64,000 nucleotides of DNA from Streptomyces sp. NBC_01233 (GTDB lineage Bacteria; Actinomycetota; Actinomycetes; Streptomycetales; Streptomycetaceae): assembly GCF_035989305.1 (NCBI RefSeq), contig NZ_CP108514.1, positions 6,552,501 through 6,616,500 of the forward strand. The letters are read 5' to 3'. This document shows, in pieces, positions 44,953 to 54,085 of this stretch. Each line of letters starts with the position of its first letter. The first letter of the stretch is position 1. A program made the translations under genes and the position numbers. The notes under the pieces were generated by a model. It saw nothing but the letters and a program-made list of their open reading frames with translations. It did not search any database and was not told the origin of the DNA.

Positions 44953-45834
44953 TCAGAAGGTCTGCAGCGTCACCAGGGTGATCCGCAGGCCGGCACCCTC
45001 GCCGTCCGTCTCGATCCGGACCCGCTGCCCGGGCCGCAGCAGCCGCAGGCCGCCCGCGTCGAAGGCCGGGGCCTCGAAGGGCACCGGGGTGCCGTCGTCC
45101 AGCAGCACGCTGCCGCTGCGGGTCTGGGAGTCGTACGTGTACGCGGTCGCCTGCATACCGGCACTGTATCGGGCCGTGTGACGCCCCACACCGAGGGCGA
45201 GCGCCGTCCGCAGATCCGCCGCGGTGTCCACGTCCCGGCGCACGCTGTCGACGCCCGACAGGGCGATTTCCACCGCCCCCGAAGCCGAATGCCTGGCCCG
45301 CGACGGCCCGCCGAAGGAGGGGGTCAATTCCACGTCCGGCGCAGCGGAAAGCAAGGTCGTCCCGATTCCGGCCGCATCCGCCAGAAATGCCCGTGGAAAT
45401 GCCGAGGCGTTTTCGAGCACGCGTAGCAATTCGGGGGGCCGCAGCGCCGGCAGATCGGCGTTCATCGCGGCCACCGCGGCACCGGGCCGCCCCGACCGCA
45501 CCACCCGCGCCCCGTGGGCCAGTGCCGCGTTGAGTCCGGCCGCCGGGGCGTCCGGCACGATCCGCGCGCCCAGCCGGGACAGTTCGGCACCGGCCGCCGC
45601 GTCGTCCGTGACTACCACCACATCCGCGACCGCCGTGCAGGCCAGGGCCCCCGCGACGGTGTCCTGGGCGAAGGCCAGCGCGAGCCCCGCACGGGAGGCG
45701 CCCACGGCCGCCGCGAGACGGCTCTTGGCCACCGCCAGAGGCTTCAGCGGGACCACCAGACTCCAGACGGCGTTCGTGACGGACCCCTTCCCTCCGGTGC
45801 GCTCCGGCCCCTCCCCGGACCATGGTCGGGTCAT
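44953..45834 (-). CDS. cofC: 2-phospho-L-lactate guanylyltransferase (CofC) fused to an OB-like domain
   Basis: CofC activates 2-phospholactate or phosphoenolpyruvate with GTP in coenzyme F420 synthesis. Residues about 19-225 match it (WSLVVPLKPLAVAKSRL, the MNADLPAL nucleotide-sugar-transferase motif, GIGTTLL, FGGPSRARH). The last 67 residues form a cold-shock/OB-like domain (GSVLLDDGTPVPFEAPAF) that reads in the same frame with no stop between. The codon where homologues begin (V-TNAVWSL) is GTC, not a start codon, so ATG 45834 is used. The second domain may also be made alone from 45156. Confidence 0.75.
   Translation of the reverse strand: MTRPWSGEGPERTGGKGSVTNAVWSLVVPLKPLAVAKSRLAAAVGASRAGLALAFAQDTVAGALACTAVADVVVVTDDAAAGAELSRLGARIVPDAPAAGLNAALAHGARVVRSGRPGAAVAAMNADLPALRPPELLRVLENASAFPRAFLADAAGIGTTLLSAAPDVELTPSFGGPSRARHSASGAVEIALSGVDSVRRDVDTAADLRTALALGVGRHTARYSAGMQATAYTYDSQTRSGSVLLDDGTPVPFEAPAFDAGGLRLLRPGQRVRIETDGEGAGLRITLVTLQTF
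45163..45168 (-). promoter_or_regulatory. Internal -10 box before the OB-like domain of cofC
   Basis: On the minus strand TACAGT lies 6 bp before ATG 45156 (context GATACAGTGCCGGTATG). This is a leaderless-promoter layout, which would express the 67-residue domain separately. Confidence 0.45.
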
Positions 45835-45971
45835 GGCCGGGTCATGCGTCGGCTCATTGTCACCTCCGCCCGGGCGGCCCGGGAGCCCGGTGGCGTGAGC
45901 GGGGCGTACGGTGTTCTCGACAGAGACCGGGCCCGGGGCGACACTTGTCCGGCCGACGAGGTGCCCAAGTT

Positions 45972-45999
45972 CCCCCAGCCACCGCTGGGAGGTATCCCC
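45972..45999 (+). repeat. Dispersed intergenic hairpin element, copy 2
   Basis: Matches the element at 38566-38593 (25 of 28 positions), with the hairpin CCCAGC-CACC-GCTGGG. It lies 29 bp before the acyltransferase start. Confidence 0.6.
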
Positions 46000-46028
46000 G
46001 CCCACCGGTCCAGAGGAAAGGTGTCCGA

Positions 46029-46781
46029 GTGTCCCGCCGCAGAATCGGCTTCTGGTACCGCCTGGCGGCGGTCATCGCAAAACCGCCGCTGGTAGTGCTC
46101 TTCAAGCGGGACTGGCGGGGAATGGAGCACATTCCGGCCGAGGGCGGATTTATCACCGCCGTCAATCACAACTCGTATCTGGACCCGCTCTCCTACGCGC
46201 ACTTCCAGTACAACACCGGCCGCGTGCCCCGATTGCTCGCGAAGGCCGCCCTCTTCAAGGTCCCTATTGTCGGGTCGATCCTGCACGGCTCCGGCCAGAT
46301 CCCCGTCTACCGGGAGAGCACCAACGCCCTGGACGCATTCCGGGCCGCGGTGGACGCGATCGAGCGCGGCGAATGCGTGGCCTTTTACCCGGAAGGCACC
46401 CTCACCAGGGACCCCGGCATGTGGCCCATGGCCGGCAAGACCGGCGCCGCCCGTGTCGCGCTGATCACCAAGGCGCCCGTCATTCCGGTGGCCCAGTGGG
46501 GCGCGAACCTCGCGATGCCGCCGTACGCCAAGGAGAACAAGGTCCGGCTCTTCCCGCGCAAGACCCTCCGGGTGCTCGCCGGACCGCCGGTGGACCTCTC
46601 CGCCTTCTACGACCGGGAACCCACCCCGGACGTGCTCAAGGAGGCCACCGAGGTCATCATGGCCGCCATCACCGGGCTGCTGGAGGAGGTGCGGGGAGAG
46701 ACCGCGCCCGAGCAGCCGTACGACCATCGCAACGCCAGGGCGGAACAGCGGCGCAAGGCCGCAGGGGAGGGCAAGAAGTGA
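46029..46781 (+). CDS. 1-acyl-glycerol-3-phosphate acyltransferase (PlsC-like)
   Basis: This membrane-associated acyltransferase of phospholipid synthesis has 250 residues. It has the catalytic HX4D in NHNSYLDP, the glycerol-phosphate binding block FYPEGTLTRDPG, and a basic N-terminus with a hydrophobic stretch (FWYRLAAVIAKPPLVVLF). GTG 46029 is used. gpsA starts inside its stop codon (GTGA), so lysophosphatidate acylation and glycerol-3-phosphate supply are co-expressed. A dispersed hairpin element lies just upstream. Confidence 0.92.
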   Translation: MSRRRIGFWYRLAAVIAKPPLVVLFKRDWRGMEHIPAEGGFITAVNHNSYLDPLSYAHFQYNTGRVPRLLAKAALFKVPIVGSILHGSGQIPVYRESTNALDAFRAAVDAIERGECVAFYPEGTLTRDPGMWPMAGKTGAARVALITKAPVIPVAQWGANLAMPPYAKENKVRLFPRKTLRVLAGPPVDLSAFYDREPTPDVLKEATEVIMAAITGLLEEVRGETAPEQPYDHRNARAEQRRKAAGEGKK

Positions 46782-47788
46782 CACGTCCCGTGAAGGCGAC
46801 CGTCTTCGGAACAGGCTCCTGGGGCACGGCCTTCGCCATCGTGCTCGCCGACGCCGGATGCGAGGTGACGCTCTGGGGCCGCCGCCAGGGGGTGGTCGAC
46901 GCCATCAACACCGGCCGGACCAACCCGGACTACTTCCCCGACGTCGAGCTCCCCGCGAACCTCCGGGCCACCACCGACCCGGCCGAGGCCGCGGCCGGAG
47001 CCGACTTCACCGTCCTCGCCATCCCCTCCCAGACGCTGCGCGACAACCTCGCCGCGTGGGCCCCGCTGCTGGCCCCCGACACGGTGCTCGTCTCCCTCAT
47101 GAAGGGCATCGAACTCGGCACCGCCAAGCGGATGAGCGAGGTCATCGAGGAGGTGGCCAAGGTCCCCGCCGAGCGCATCGCCGTGGTCACCGGCCCCAAC
47201 CTGGCCGCCGAGATCGCCGCCCGCCAGCCCGCCGCCTCCGTCGTCGCCTGCGTGGACGAGGCCGTGGCGCAGCGCCTCCAGGCCGCCTGCCACACCGCGT
47301 ACTTCCGCCCGTACACGAGCACCGACGTCACCGGCTGCGAGCTCGGCGGCGCCGTCAAGAACGTCATCGGCCTCGCCGTCGGCATCGCGGACGGCATGGG
47401 CCTGGGCGACAACACCAAGGGCTCGCTCATCACCCGCGGACTCGCCGAAGCCACCCGGCTGGGCGTGGCGATGGGCGCCGACCCGCTCACCTTCTCCGGC
47501 CTCGCGGGCCTCGGTGACCTGGTCGCCACCTGCTCCTCGCCGCTCTCCCGGAACCACACCTTCGGCACCAACCTCGGCCGCGGGATGACCCTGGAGGAGA
47601 CCATCGCGGTCACCAAGCAGACCGCCGAGGGCGTCAAGTCCTGCCAGTCGGTGGCCGATCTGGCCCGCCGCCACGGGGTCGACATGCCCATCACCGACAC
47701 CGTGGTGGACATCGTCCACCACGGCAAGCCGACCCTGGTCGCGCTGAAGGAACTGATGGGCCGCAGCGCCAAACCGGAACGTCGCTGA
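46778..47788 (+). CDS. gpsA: Glycerol-3-phosphate dehydrogenase [NAD(P)+]
   Basis: This enzyme reduces dihydroxyacetone phosphate to sn-glycerol-3-phosphate for phospholipids. The 336-residue protein has the Rossmann motif GTGSWGTAFA, MKGIELGT, TGPNLAAEIA, and the catalytic Lys in GAVKNVIGLAVGI. GGGGAGG precedes GTG 46778, which overlaps the acyltransferase stop by 4 bp. Confidence 0.97.
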   Translation: MTRPVKATVFGTGSWGTAFAIVLADAGCEVTLWGRRQGVVDAINTGRTNPDYFPDVELPANLRATTDPAEAAAGADFTVLAIPSQTLRDNLAAWAPLLAPDTVLVSLMKGIELGTAKRMSEVIEEVAKVPAERIAVVTGPNLAAEIAARQPAASVVACVDEAVAQRLQAACHTAYFRPYTSTDVTGCELGGAVKNVIGLAVGIADGMGLGDNTKGSLITRGLAEATRLGVAMGADPLTFSGLAGLGDLVATCSSPLSRNHTFGTNLGRGMTLEETIAVTKQTAEGVKSCQSVADLARRHGVDMPITDTVVDIVHHGKPTLVALKELMGRSAKPERR

Positions 47789-47827
47789 CTCCAATCCGGA
47801 CGCATGAGCGGGTACTCTCGTGGCGAT

Positions 47828-48985
47828 ATGAGCAGCGAGAACCTCCCCCAGACCCCTGAGCAGCAGGGCCGCAAGCCCCGCGTGGCCGTCGTGTTCGGCG
47901 GCCGCAGCTCGGAACACGCCATCTCGGTCGTCACGGCGGGCGCCGTGCTGCGCTCCATCGACCGGTCCAAGTACGAGGTGCTGCCCATCGGCATCACCAC
48001 GGACGGCCGATGGGCGCTGACCGCCGACGAGCCCGAGCGGATGGCCATCGCCGACCGCCGGCTCCCGAGCGTCGAGGAGCTCGCCGACTCCGAGGACGGC
48101 GCCGTCGTGCTCTCGGTCGACCCCGCGAGCCGCCAGGTCGTCTACACCGAGCCGGGCGCCGTCCCGAAGGCCCTCGGCGAGGTCGACGTCGTCTTCCCCG
48201 TCCTGCACGGCCCGTACGGCGAGGACGGCACCCTCCAGGGCCTCCTGGAGCTGTCCGGCATCCCGTACGTCGGTTCGGGCGTCCTCGCCTCGGCGGTCGG
48301 CCAGGACAAGGACTACATGAAGCGGGTGTTCACCTCCTTCGGGCTGCGCGTCGGCCCGTACGTGACCATCCGCCCGCGCGAGTGGGAAGCCGACCGGGAC
48401 GCCGCCAAGGCGAAGATCCTCGACTTCGCCGCCGAGCACGGCTGGCCGCTTTTCATCAAGCCCGCCCGGGCCGGCTCCTCCATCGGCATCACCAAGGTCG
48501 ACGACGCCTCCGGCCTGGACGCCGCCGTCAAGGAGGCCCGGCGCCACGACCCGAAGATCATCGTGGAGGCGCTGCTGCGCGGCCGCGAGATCGAGTGCGG
48601 GGTCCTGGAGTTCGAGGACGGGCCGCGCGCCAGCGTGCCCGCCGAGATCCCGCCGGTCTCCAGCCACGACTTCTACGACTTCGAGGCGAAGTACATCGAC
48701 TCCGCCTCCGGGATCGTGCCCGCTCCGCTCACCCCGGAGCAGACCGCCGAAGTGCAGGCGCTCGCGATCGAGGCCTTCGAGGCCGCGTCCTGCGAGGGCC
48801 TGGTGCGCGCCGACTTCTTCCTCACCGAGGACGGCACCTTCGTCATCAACGAGATCAACACGATGCCGGGCTTCACGCCGATCTCCATGTACCCGCTGAT
48901 GTGGCAGAAGACGGGCGTCGCGTACCCGGAGCTGGTGGACCGCCTGATCCAGGCCGCCCTGAGCCGCTCCACCGGACTGCGCTAG
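47828..48985 (+). CDS. ddl: D-alanine--D-alanine ligase
   Basis: This ATP-grasp ligase makes D-Ala-D-Ala for peptidoglycan. The 385-residue protein has VVFGGRSSEHAIS, HGPYGEDGTLQGLLE, the ATP-grasp KPARAGSSIGITKV, and NEINTMPGFTPISMYP. Tyr289 of FEAKY is retained; the D-Ala-D-Lac ligase of Leuconostoc has Phe at the equivalent site, so the product should be D-Ala-D-Ala. TACTCT, 9 bp before ATG 47828, may be a -10 box of a near-leaderless transcript. A strong terminator follows. Confidence 0.96.
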   Translation: MSSENLPQTPEQQGRKPRVAVVFGGRSSEHAISVVTAGAVLRSIDRSKYEVLPIGITTDGRWALTADEPERMAIADRRLPSVEELADSEDGAVVLSVDPASRQVVYTEPGAVPKALGEVDVVFPVLHGPYGEDGTLQGLLELSGIPYVGSGVLASAVGQDKDYMKRVFTSFGLRVGPYVTIRPREWEADRDAAKAKILDFAAEHGWPLFIKPARAGSSIGITKVDDASGLDAAVKEARRHDPKIIVEALLRGREIECGVLEFEDGPRASVPAEIPPVSSHDFYDFEAKYIDSASGIVPAPLTPEQTAEVQALAIEAFEAASCEGLVRADFFLTEDGTFVINEINTMPGFTPISMYPLMWQKTGVAYPELVDRLIQAALSRSTGLR

Positions 48986-49002
48986 ACCGGACCGCGAGAG
49001 AG

Positions 49003-49041
49003 CAGCGACCGCCCGCCGGGATGCCCGGCGGGCGGTCGCTG
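49003..49041 (+). terminator. Bidirectional terminator after ddl
   Basis: A perfect 18-bp stem (49003-49020 with 49024-49041) with a 3-nt loop between the convergent ddl and lipoprotein genes. Confidence 0.88.
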
Positions 49042-49076
49042 TGAGTCGTAGCGGTCCTCCTGCCAGGGGCGGGGGA

Positions 49077-49568
49077 TCAGTACGAGGAGAAGCCCAGGGG
49101 CACCGTCTTGGCGATCGCCGTGGACAGCCCGACCAGCATCCCCGCGTCCGTGGCATGCTCCTTGTCGACCAGGACCTCCGTGTACGCCTTCCGCATCCCG
49201 GAGACGAAACGGAACCCCCCGTCGGATTGCTTGTCCAGCAGCCAGGCGACGTCGTTGACGTGGACGCCCTCCTGCTTCTCGTCCAGCATCTCGGGGGGCT
49301 TGGGGACACCGCACCGCAGTACGATCGCCGAGCCGCCCCACGCGGCCGTCAGAGCGGACTCCGGTTCGGCCCGGGTCCGCTCCAGGCCGGCCACCGTCTC
49401 CGGAAGCTCCTCGTGCAGTGCTGCACAGAGCTCACCGATGGCGGCGGGCGGCGTGGGCGGCGGATCCACCCGGGCCTCGGAACCGCCCGGTGAGCACGCC
49501 GCGAGGCCCAGCAGGGCCAGCGCGGCGGGCAGGGCCAGGACACGGAGGGGCCGGCGGTGAGAGGTCAT
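49077..49568 (-). CDS. DUF3515 lipoprotein
   Basis: The 163-residue protein has a lipoprotein signal with lipobox LGLAAC (Cys at about residue 25). The mature domain contains LPETVAGLERTRAEPESALTAAWG, VLRCGVPKPPEM and VPLGFSSY, as in the actinobacterial DUF3515 family. It is anchored outside the membrane; function unknown. ATG 49568 is used; GTG 49571 is adjacent. In actinobacteria it commonly lies beside an Lrp-type gene and thiL, as here. Confidence 0.88.
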   Translation of the reverse strand: MTSHRRPLRVLALPAALALLGLAACSPGGSEARVDPPPTPPAAIGELCAALHEELPETVAGLERTRAEPESALTAAWGGSAIVLRCGVPKPPEMLDEKQEGVHVNDVAWLLDKQSDGGFRFVSGMRKAYTEVLVDKEHATDAGMLVGLSTAIAKTVPLGFSSY

Positions 49569-49591
49569 CACCGGCCAAGAGTAGACGGGGG

Positions 49592-49825
49592 CTACAGATG
49601 GACCACCGGGCAGGTCAAGGTGCGGGTGATCCCGTCCACCTGCTGGACCTTGGCCACGACCATGCGGCCGAGCTCGTCCACGGTGTCGGCCTGGGCGCGC
49701 ACGATCACGTCGTACGGGCCCGTCACGTCCTCGGCCTGGATCACCCCCGGGATCTGGCCGATGGACTCGGCGACGAACGACGCCTTGCCCACCTCGGTCT
49801 GGATAAGGATGTACGCCTGTACCAC
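49592..49825 (-). CDS. Lrp/AsnC-type single ligand-binding domain protein
   Basis: The 77-residue protein is a stand-alone RAM/Lrp C-terminal domain (VQAYILIQTEVGKASFVAES, VTGPYDVIVRAQADTVDELG), without the DNA-binding helix-turn-helix. Such domains oligomerise and bind amino acids and may tune full-length Lrp proteins. GTG 49825 has GGAGG just upstream. It is divergent from thiL. Confidence 0.88.
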   Translation of the reverse strand: MVQAYILIQTEVGKASFVAESIGQIPGVIQAEDVTGPYDVIVRAQADTVDELGRMVVAKVQQVDGITRTLTCPVVHL

Positions 49826-50070
49826 GGAACCTCCAGGGCGGCCACGAGGATCATTTCCCCTAACCTTCGGGTGGGCCCCACACGAACGACAGGGCCGGGG
49901 GAAGAAGGGACGCCACGGTACCGCGTCGCCGTGCGCCGCGGGGCGACCTGCGGGCCCGGCGCCACGCACAGCGGGGCGTACGGAGAGCAGAAGTTGACGT
50001 ATCTGTTGACGGTACCCAGAGCTGTGACGGCTCGCGACCGCAAGCGGACTGGGCAAGAAGGGGCACAGCG

Positions 50071-51054
50071 ATGAAGGGCACTGTGGGCGAGCTGGGGGAG
50101 TTCGGGCTGATCAGGGAGCTCACCTCACGGCTCACCACCACCCCGGCGGTCCGGCTCGGACCGGGTGACGACGCCGCGGTGGTGTCGGCCCCCGACCGGA
50201 GGGTCGTGGCGAGCACCGACATCCTGCTCGAAGGCCGGCACTTCCGGCGCGACTGGTCCACGGCCTACGACGTCGGCCGCAAGGCCGCCGCGCAGAACCT
50301 CGCCGACATCGCCGCCATGGGCGCGGTACCGACCGCGCTGCTGCTCGGCCTCGTCGTGCCCGCCGAACTCCCGGTCACCTGGCCCACCGAGCTGATGGAC
50401 GGCATCCGCGACGAGTGCCAGGTCGCCGGCGCGGCCGTGGTCGGCGGGGACGTGGTCCGCGGCGACGTCATCACCGTCGCCATCACCGCCCTCGGCGACC
50501 TGCGCAACCACGAGCCCGTGCTGCGCTCCGGAGCCCAGCCCGGCGACGTCGTCGCCGTCACCGGCTGGCTGGGCTGGTCCGCCGCCGGCTTCGCCGTTCT
50601 CTCGCGCGGCTTCCGCTCCCCGCGGGCGTTCGTCGAGGCGCACCGGCGCCCCGAGCCGCCGTACCACGCGGGCCCCGCAGCCGCCGGACTCGGCGCCACC
50701 GCCATGACCGACGTCAGCGACGGCCTGATCGCCGACCTCGGGCACATCGCCGAGGCCAGCAAGGTGCGGATCGACCTGCGCTCGGCGGCCGTCGACATCC
50801 CGACCCAGATGCACGACATCGGGCAGGCCGTCGGCGTGGACCCGCTGCTGTGGGTGCTCACCGGGGGAGAGGACCACGCGATCGTGGCGACCTTCCCGCC
50901 CGACGTGAAGCTCCCCGCCCGCTGGAAGGTCATCGGCGAGGTGCTGAACCGCTCCGCGCTGCCCCAGGTGACCGTGGACGGGGCGCCCTGGACCAGCACC
51001 GGCGGCTGGGACCACTTCGGGGCCGACCCGGCCGCCCAGGACGGCGCGCCGTGA
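50071..51054 (+). CDS. thiL: Thiamine-monophosphate kinase
   Basis: This enzyme phosphorylates thiamine monophosphate to thiamine diphosphate, the last step of the pathway. The 327-residue PurM-like kinase has [40 protein letters not shown] and the [16 protein letters not shown] block. thiD starts inside its stop codon (GTGA), giving a thiamine operon. Confidence 0.96.
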   Translation: MKGTVGELGEFGLIRELTSRLTTTPAVRLGPGDDAAVVSAPDRRVVASTDILLEGRHFRRDWSTAYDVGRKAAAQNLADIAAMGAVPTALLLGLVVPAELPVTWPTELMDGIRDECQVAGAAVVGGDVVRGDVITVAITALGDLRNHEPVLRSGAQPGDVVAVTGWLGWSAAGFAVLSRGFRSPRAFVEAHRRPEPPYHAGPAAAGLGATAMTDVSDGLIADLGHIAEASKVRIDLRSAAVDIPTQMHDIGQAVGVDPLLWVLTGGEDHAIVATFPPDVKLPARWKVIGEVLNRSALPQVTVDGAPWTSTGGWDHFGADPAAQDGAP

Positions 51055-51851
51055 GCACCGCCCCGCCGCTGTGCCTGACCGTCGCCGGATCCGACTCCGG
51101 CGGCGGCGCGGGCATCCAGGCCGACCTCAAGACGATGCTCGCCCTCGGCGTGCACGGCATGAGCGTCGTGACGGCCGTGACCGCACAGAACTCACTCGGG
51201 GTACGGGGAACATGGGAGCTTCCCGCAGAGGCCGTCACGGCCCAGTACCGGGCCGTCGTGGACGACATCGGCGTCCAGGCCGTGAAGACCGGGATGCTCT
51301 CCTCCGCCGTGCTGGTGGAGACGGTGGCGGAGCTGCTCGCCGGCACCCCCGCCCCGGCCGTCGTGGACCCGGTGGGCGTCTCCAAGCACGGGGACCGGCT
51401 GCTCGCCGCCTCCGCGCTGGACGCCGTGCGCAAGGAGCTGCTGCCGCGGGCCACCGTGGCCACGCCCAACTTGGACGAGGTGGCGCAGCTCACGGGCGTA
51501 CTGGTGCAGACCGAGGACGACATGCGGCGGGCCGCCGACGCGATCCTCCGCCACGGACCGGGGTGGGCGCTGATCAAGGGCGGACACCTCGCGGCGCACG
51601 GCGGCGAGGCGGTGGACCTGCTCACCGACGGGACCGAGGAGCGGTGGCTGCGCGCCCCCCGCCACGGCAACCGGCACACCCACGGCACGGGCTGCACCCT
51701 CGCCAGCGCGATCGCGGCGGGCCTGGCCAAGGGACTGGCCGTCCCGGAGGCCGTCACGGCCGCCAAGGAGTACGTCACGGGCGCCATCGCCGCCGGCTTC
51801 GCGCTCGGCGGGGGCACCGGCCCGGTGGATCACGCCTGGCAGTGGCGCTGA
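51051..51851 (+). CDS. thiD: Hydroxymethylpyrimidine/phosphomethylpyrimidine kinase
   Basis: This ribokinase-fold enzyme phosphorylates HMP and HMP-P for thiamine synthesis. The 266-residue protein has [16 protein letters not shown], the [14 protein letters not shown] segment, TPNLDEV, and the anion-hole [18 protein letters not shown] 51051 overlaps the thiL stop. A T-tailed terminator follows. Confidence 0.96.
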   Translation: MSTAPPLCLTVAGSDSGGGAGIQADLKTMLALGVHGMSVVTAVTAQNSLGVRGTWELPAEAVTAQYRAVVDDIGVQAVKTGMLSSAVLVETVAELLAGTPAPAVVDPVGVSKHGDRLLAASALDAVRKELLPRATVATPNLDEVAQLTGVLVQTEDDMRRAADAILRHGPGWALIKGGHLAAHGGEAVDLLTDGTEERWLRAPRHGNRHTHGTGCTLASAIAAGLAKGLAVPEAVTAAKEYVTGAIAAGFALGGGTGPVDHAWQWR

Positions 51852-51868
51852 GCCCCGCCGGACAAGGC

Positions 51869-51904
51869 AAAAGGCCGGTTCACCAGAGGTGAACCGGCCT
51901 TTTT
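51869..51904 (+). terminator. Bidirectional intrinsic terminator between thiD and rpmB
   Basis: A 16-bp stem (51869-51884 with 51888-51903) flanked by A and T runs on the two sides, so it works in both directions between the convergent thiD and rpmB genes. Confidence 0.92.
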
Positions 51905-51939
51905 GGCAACCGGAAAGGGCTGCGCTACGACGGGAGGCG

Positions 51940-52125
51940 TCAGCGCGAGACCTTGCCGGCCTTGATGCACGAGGTGCAGGCGTTGAGGCGCTTCGGCGTC
52001 CCATTGACCACGGCACGGACGCGCTGGATGTTCGGGTTCCAGCGACGCGAGGTGCGGCGGTGCGAGTGGGAGATGTTGTTGCCGAAGCTCGGCCCCTTGG
52101 CGCAAACGTCGCAGTTGGCAGCCAC
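51940..52125 (-). CDS. rpmB: 50S ribosomal protein L28, zinc-binding type
   Basis: The 61-residue ribosomal protein L28 ([28 protein letters not shown] split in two blocks) keeps both Cys pairs, CDVC and CTSC. This makes it a zinc-containing (C+) form. Streptomyces also encode zinc-independent paralogues elsewhere under Zur control. The gene is divergent from the DAK gene. Confidence 0.97.
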   Translation of the reverse strand: MAANCDVCAKGPSFGNNISHSHRRTSRRWNPNIQRVRAVVNGTPKRLNACTSCIKAGKVSR

Positions 52126-52364
52126 AGGTCACTCCAAGACTTCAGATGCAATTACAGTGAAACCGGCGCACCGGAATCAGAGATCTGAAGTGGTTTGCCG
52201 GGGAATGGCCCGACTCTCATCGGGCAACCGGAGCAGCATACAACGACTGCGTCCGTCCAAGAAAACTACCATGACCGCCGCTGCCCCCGCCCCGCGGTCC
52301 GGACGCCCGGGCAGACCTTGGCTACCCTGCGGTGAACCCTGGCCCGCACAAGGAGGAACGCCCG
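52126..52364. other. Divergent promoter region rpmB / DAK gene
   Basis: About 240 bp. TACCCT at 52323-52328 may be the -10 of the DAK gene. No terminator or repeat was seen. Confidence 0.4.
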
Positions 52365-54059
52365 GTGCCGCACGAGCAGCCGCAGACCCTCGACGCCGAA
52401 GCGGTGCGCACCTGGAGCTCGCTGGCCCTGGCCGCACTGGGCCGGGCCCGCGAGGACATCGACGCGATCAACGTCTACCCGGTCGCCGACGCGGACACCG
52501 GCACCAACCTCTACCTCACCGCCGAATCGGCCGACCGCGCGCTGGACGACGCCTTCGCGAAGGTGACCGAGGGCACAGCGCCGGCCTCCCTGGCCCACGC
52601 CGTACGGGCCTGGGCGCACGGCGCCCTCGTCGGCGCCCGGGGGAACTCCGGGACGATCCTGGCGCAGCTGCTGCGCGGAGTGGCCGACGTACTCGGCGGC
52701 GAACCCGAGGCGAGCGCGCCCGGGGCCACCGGACCCGAGGTGGCCGTGCCCGGGGGCGGCGGGCCCGAGGAGCGCGGCGCCGGTGTGCTGCTGGCCCGGG
52801 CGCTGACCCGGGCCGCGGAGGAGGCGTACACGGCCGTCTCGCACCCGGTGGAGGGCACCATGCTCACCGTCGCCCGCGCCGCGGCGCGGGCCGGCGAGGC
52901 CGCCGCCGCCGGGACCGCCGCGGACGTGTCCCGCGCCGCCTACGACGGGGCCCGCGCCGCCCTGGCCGAGACCCCCGGGCAGCTCGCCGCACTCGGCCGG
53001 GCCGGAGTGGTCGACGCCGGGGGGTGCGGGCTGGTCGCCGTACTCGGGGCCCTGTGGCAGGCCCTGTCCGGCCAGGAACCGGCCGCCGAACCCGTGCGCG
53101 GCCGCGCGGTGCCCGTGCCGCAGACCTCGGACCCCTGCGGGCAGGAGGAGGACGGGCCCGCGTACGAGGTGATCTATCTGCTGGAGGCCTCCGAGGCGGC
53201 GGTCGGGGAACTGCGCGAACGGCTCGACGGGCTCGGCGACTCCCTGGTCGTGGTCGGCGGCGACGGGCTGTGGAACGTCCACGTGCACGTCGACGACCCC
53301 GGCGCGGCCGTGGAGGCCGGGGTCGTCGCCGGGCGGCCCTACCGGATACGGATCACGCATTTCGGGGACGAGCGGCGCCGGGCCCGGGGCGAGCGCGCCC
53401 AGCGGGCCGTGGTCGCCGTGGTCCCCGGCGAGGGACTGGCCGGGCTGTGCGGGGAGGCGGGAGCAACCGCCGTGCTCGTGCGCTCCGGGGAGGTCCCCGC
53501 CGCCCCCGAACTGCTCGACGCCATCCGCCGCGCCCACGCCCGCGAGGTGGTCCTGCTGCCGGGCGGCGCCGAGCTGCGCGCCGCCGCGGCCGCGGCGGCC
53601 GAACAGGCCCGCGCCGAAGGCGTACGGGTGGCCGTGATCCCCACCCGCTCCGCGGTCCAGGGGCTGGCCGCCCTCGCCGTGCACGACCCGGACGGCAGCT
53701 TCGACGAGGACGTGGTCGCCATGACGGCGGCGGCCGGCGCCACCCGGTACGGGGAGCTGGCCGTCGCCGAACGGCAGTCCTTCACCTCCGCCGGCATCTG
53801 CCAGGCCGGCGACGTGCTCGGTCTCATCGACGGGGACGTCGCCGTGATCGGCTCGGGCCTGGCCGAGACCGCCGAGGCGGTCCTGGAACGGATGCTCGGC
53901 TCCGGCGGCGAACTCGTCACCCTGGTGCTCGGACCCGAGGTGCCGGACGCGGTCGCCGAGCGCCTGGAGGCGTACGTCCAGCACGGCCACCTGGCCGTGG
54001 ACACCGTGACCTACCGGGGCGGCCGGTACTCGGCGCCGCTCCTCATCGGGGTGGAATAG
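52365..54059 (+). CDS. DAK2-domain protein, FakA-like
   Basis: The 564-residue protein has an N-terminal DhaL/DAK2 ATP-binding domain (NVYPVADADTGTNLYLT, with the Mg-binding Asp pair, and HGALVGARGNSGTILAQLLRG), a middle linker and a C-terminal domain as in FakA fatty acid kinase. FakA works with a DegV-family lipid carrier, which is not visible here. The order rpmB, DAK gene, recG, rsmD, coaD is widespread in Gram-positives. GTG 52365 has AAGGAGG upstream and is preferred over GTG 52332. Confidence 0.9.
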   Translation: MPHEQPQTLDAEAVRTWSSLALAALGRAREDIDAINVYPVADADTGTNLYLTAESADRALDDAFAKVTEGTAPASLAHAVRAWAHGALVGARGNSGTILAQLLRGVADVLGGEPEASAPGATGPEVAVPGGGGPEERGAGVLLARALTRAAEEAYTAVSHPVEGTMLTVARAAARAGEAAAAGTAADVSRAAYDGARAALAETPGQLAALGRAGVVDAGGCGLVAVLGALWQALSGQEPAAEPVRGRAVPVPQTSDPCGQEEDGPAYEVIYLLEASEAAVGELRERLDGLGDSLVVVGGDGLWNVHVHVDDPGAAVEAGVVAGRPYRIRITHFGDERRRARGERAQRAVVAVVPGEGLAGLCGEAGATAVLVRSGEVPAAPELLDAIRRAHAREVVLLPGGAELRAAAAAAAEQARAEGVRVAVIPTRSAVQGLAALAVHDPDGSFDEDVVAMTAAAGATRYGELAVAERQSFTSAGICQAGDVLGLIDGDVAVIGSGLAETAEAVLERMLGSGGELVTLVLGPEVPDAVAERLEAYVQHGHLAVDTVTYRGGRYSAPLLIGVE

Positions 54060-54085
54060 CGGGCTTGTCAGCGCCATGGTGTGCA

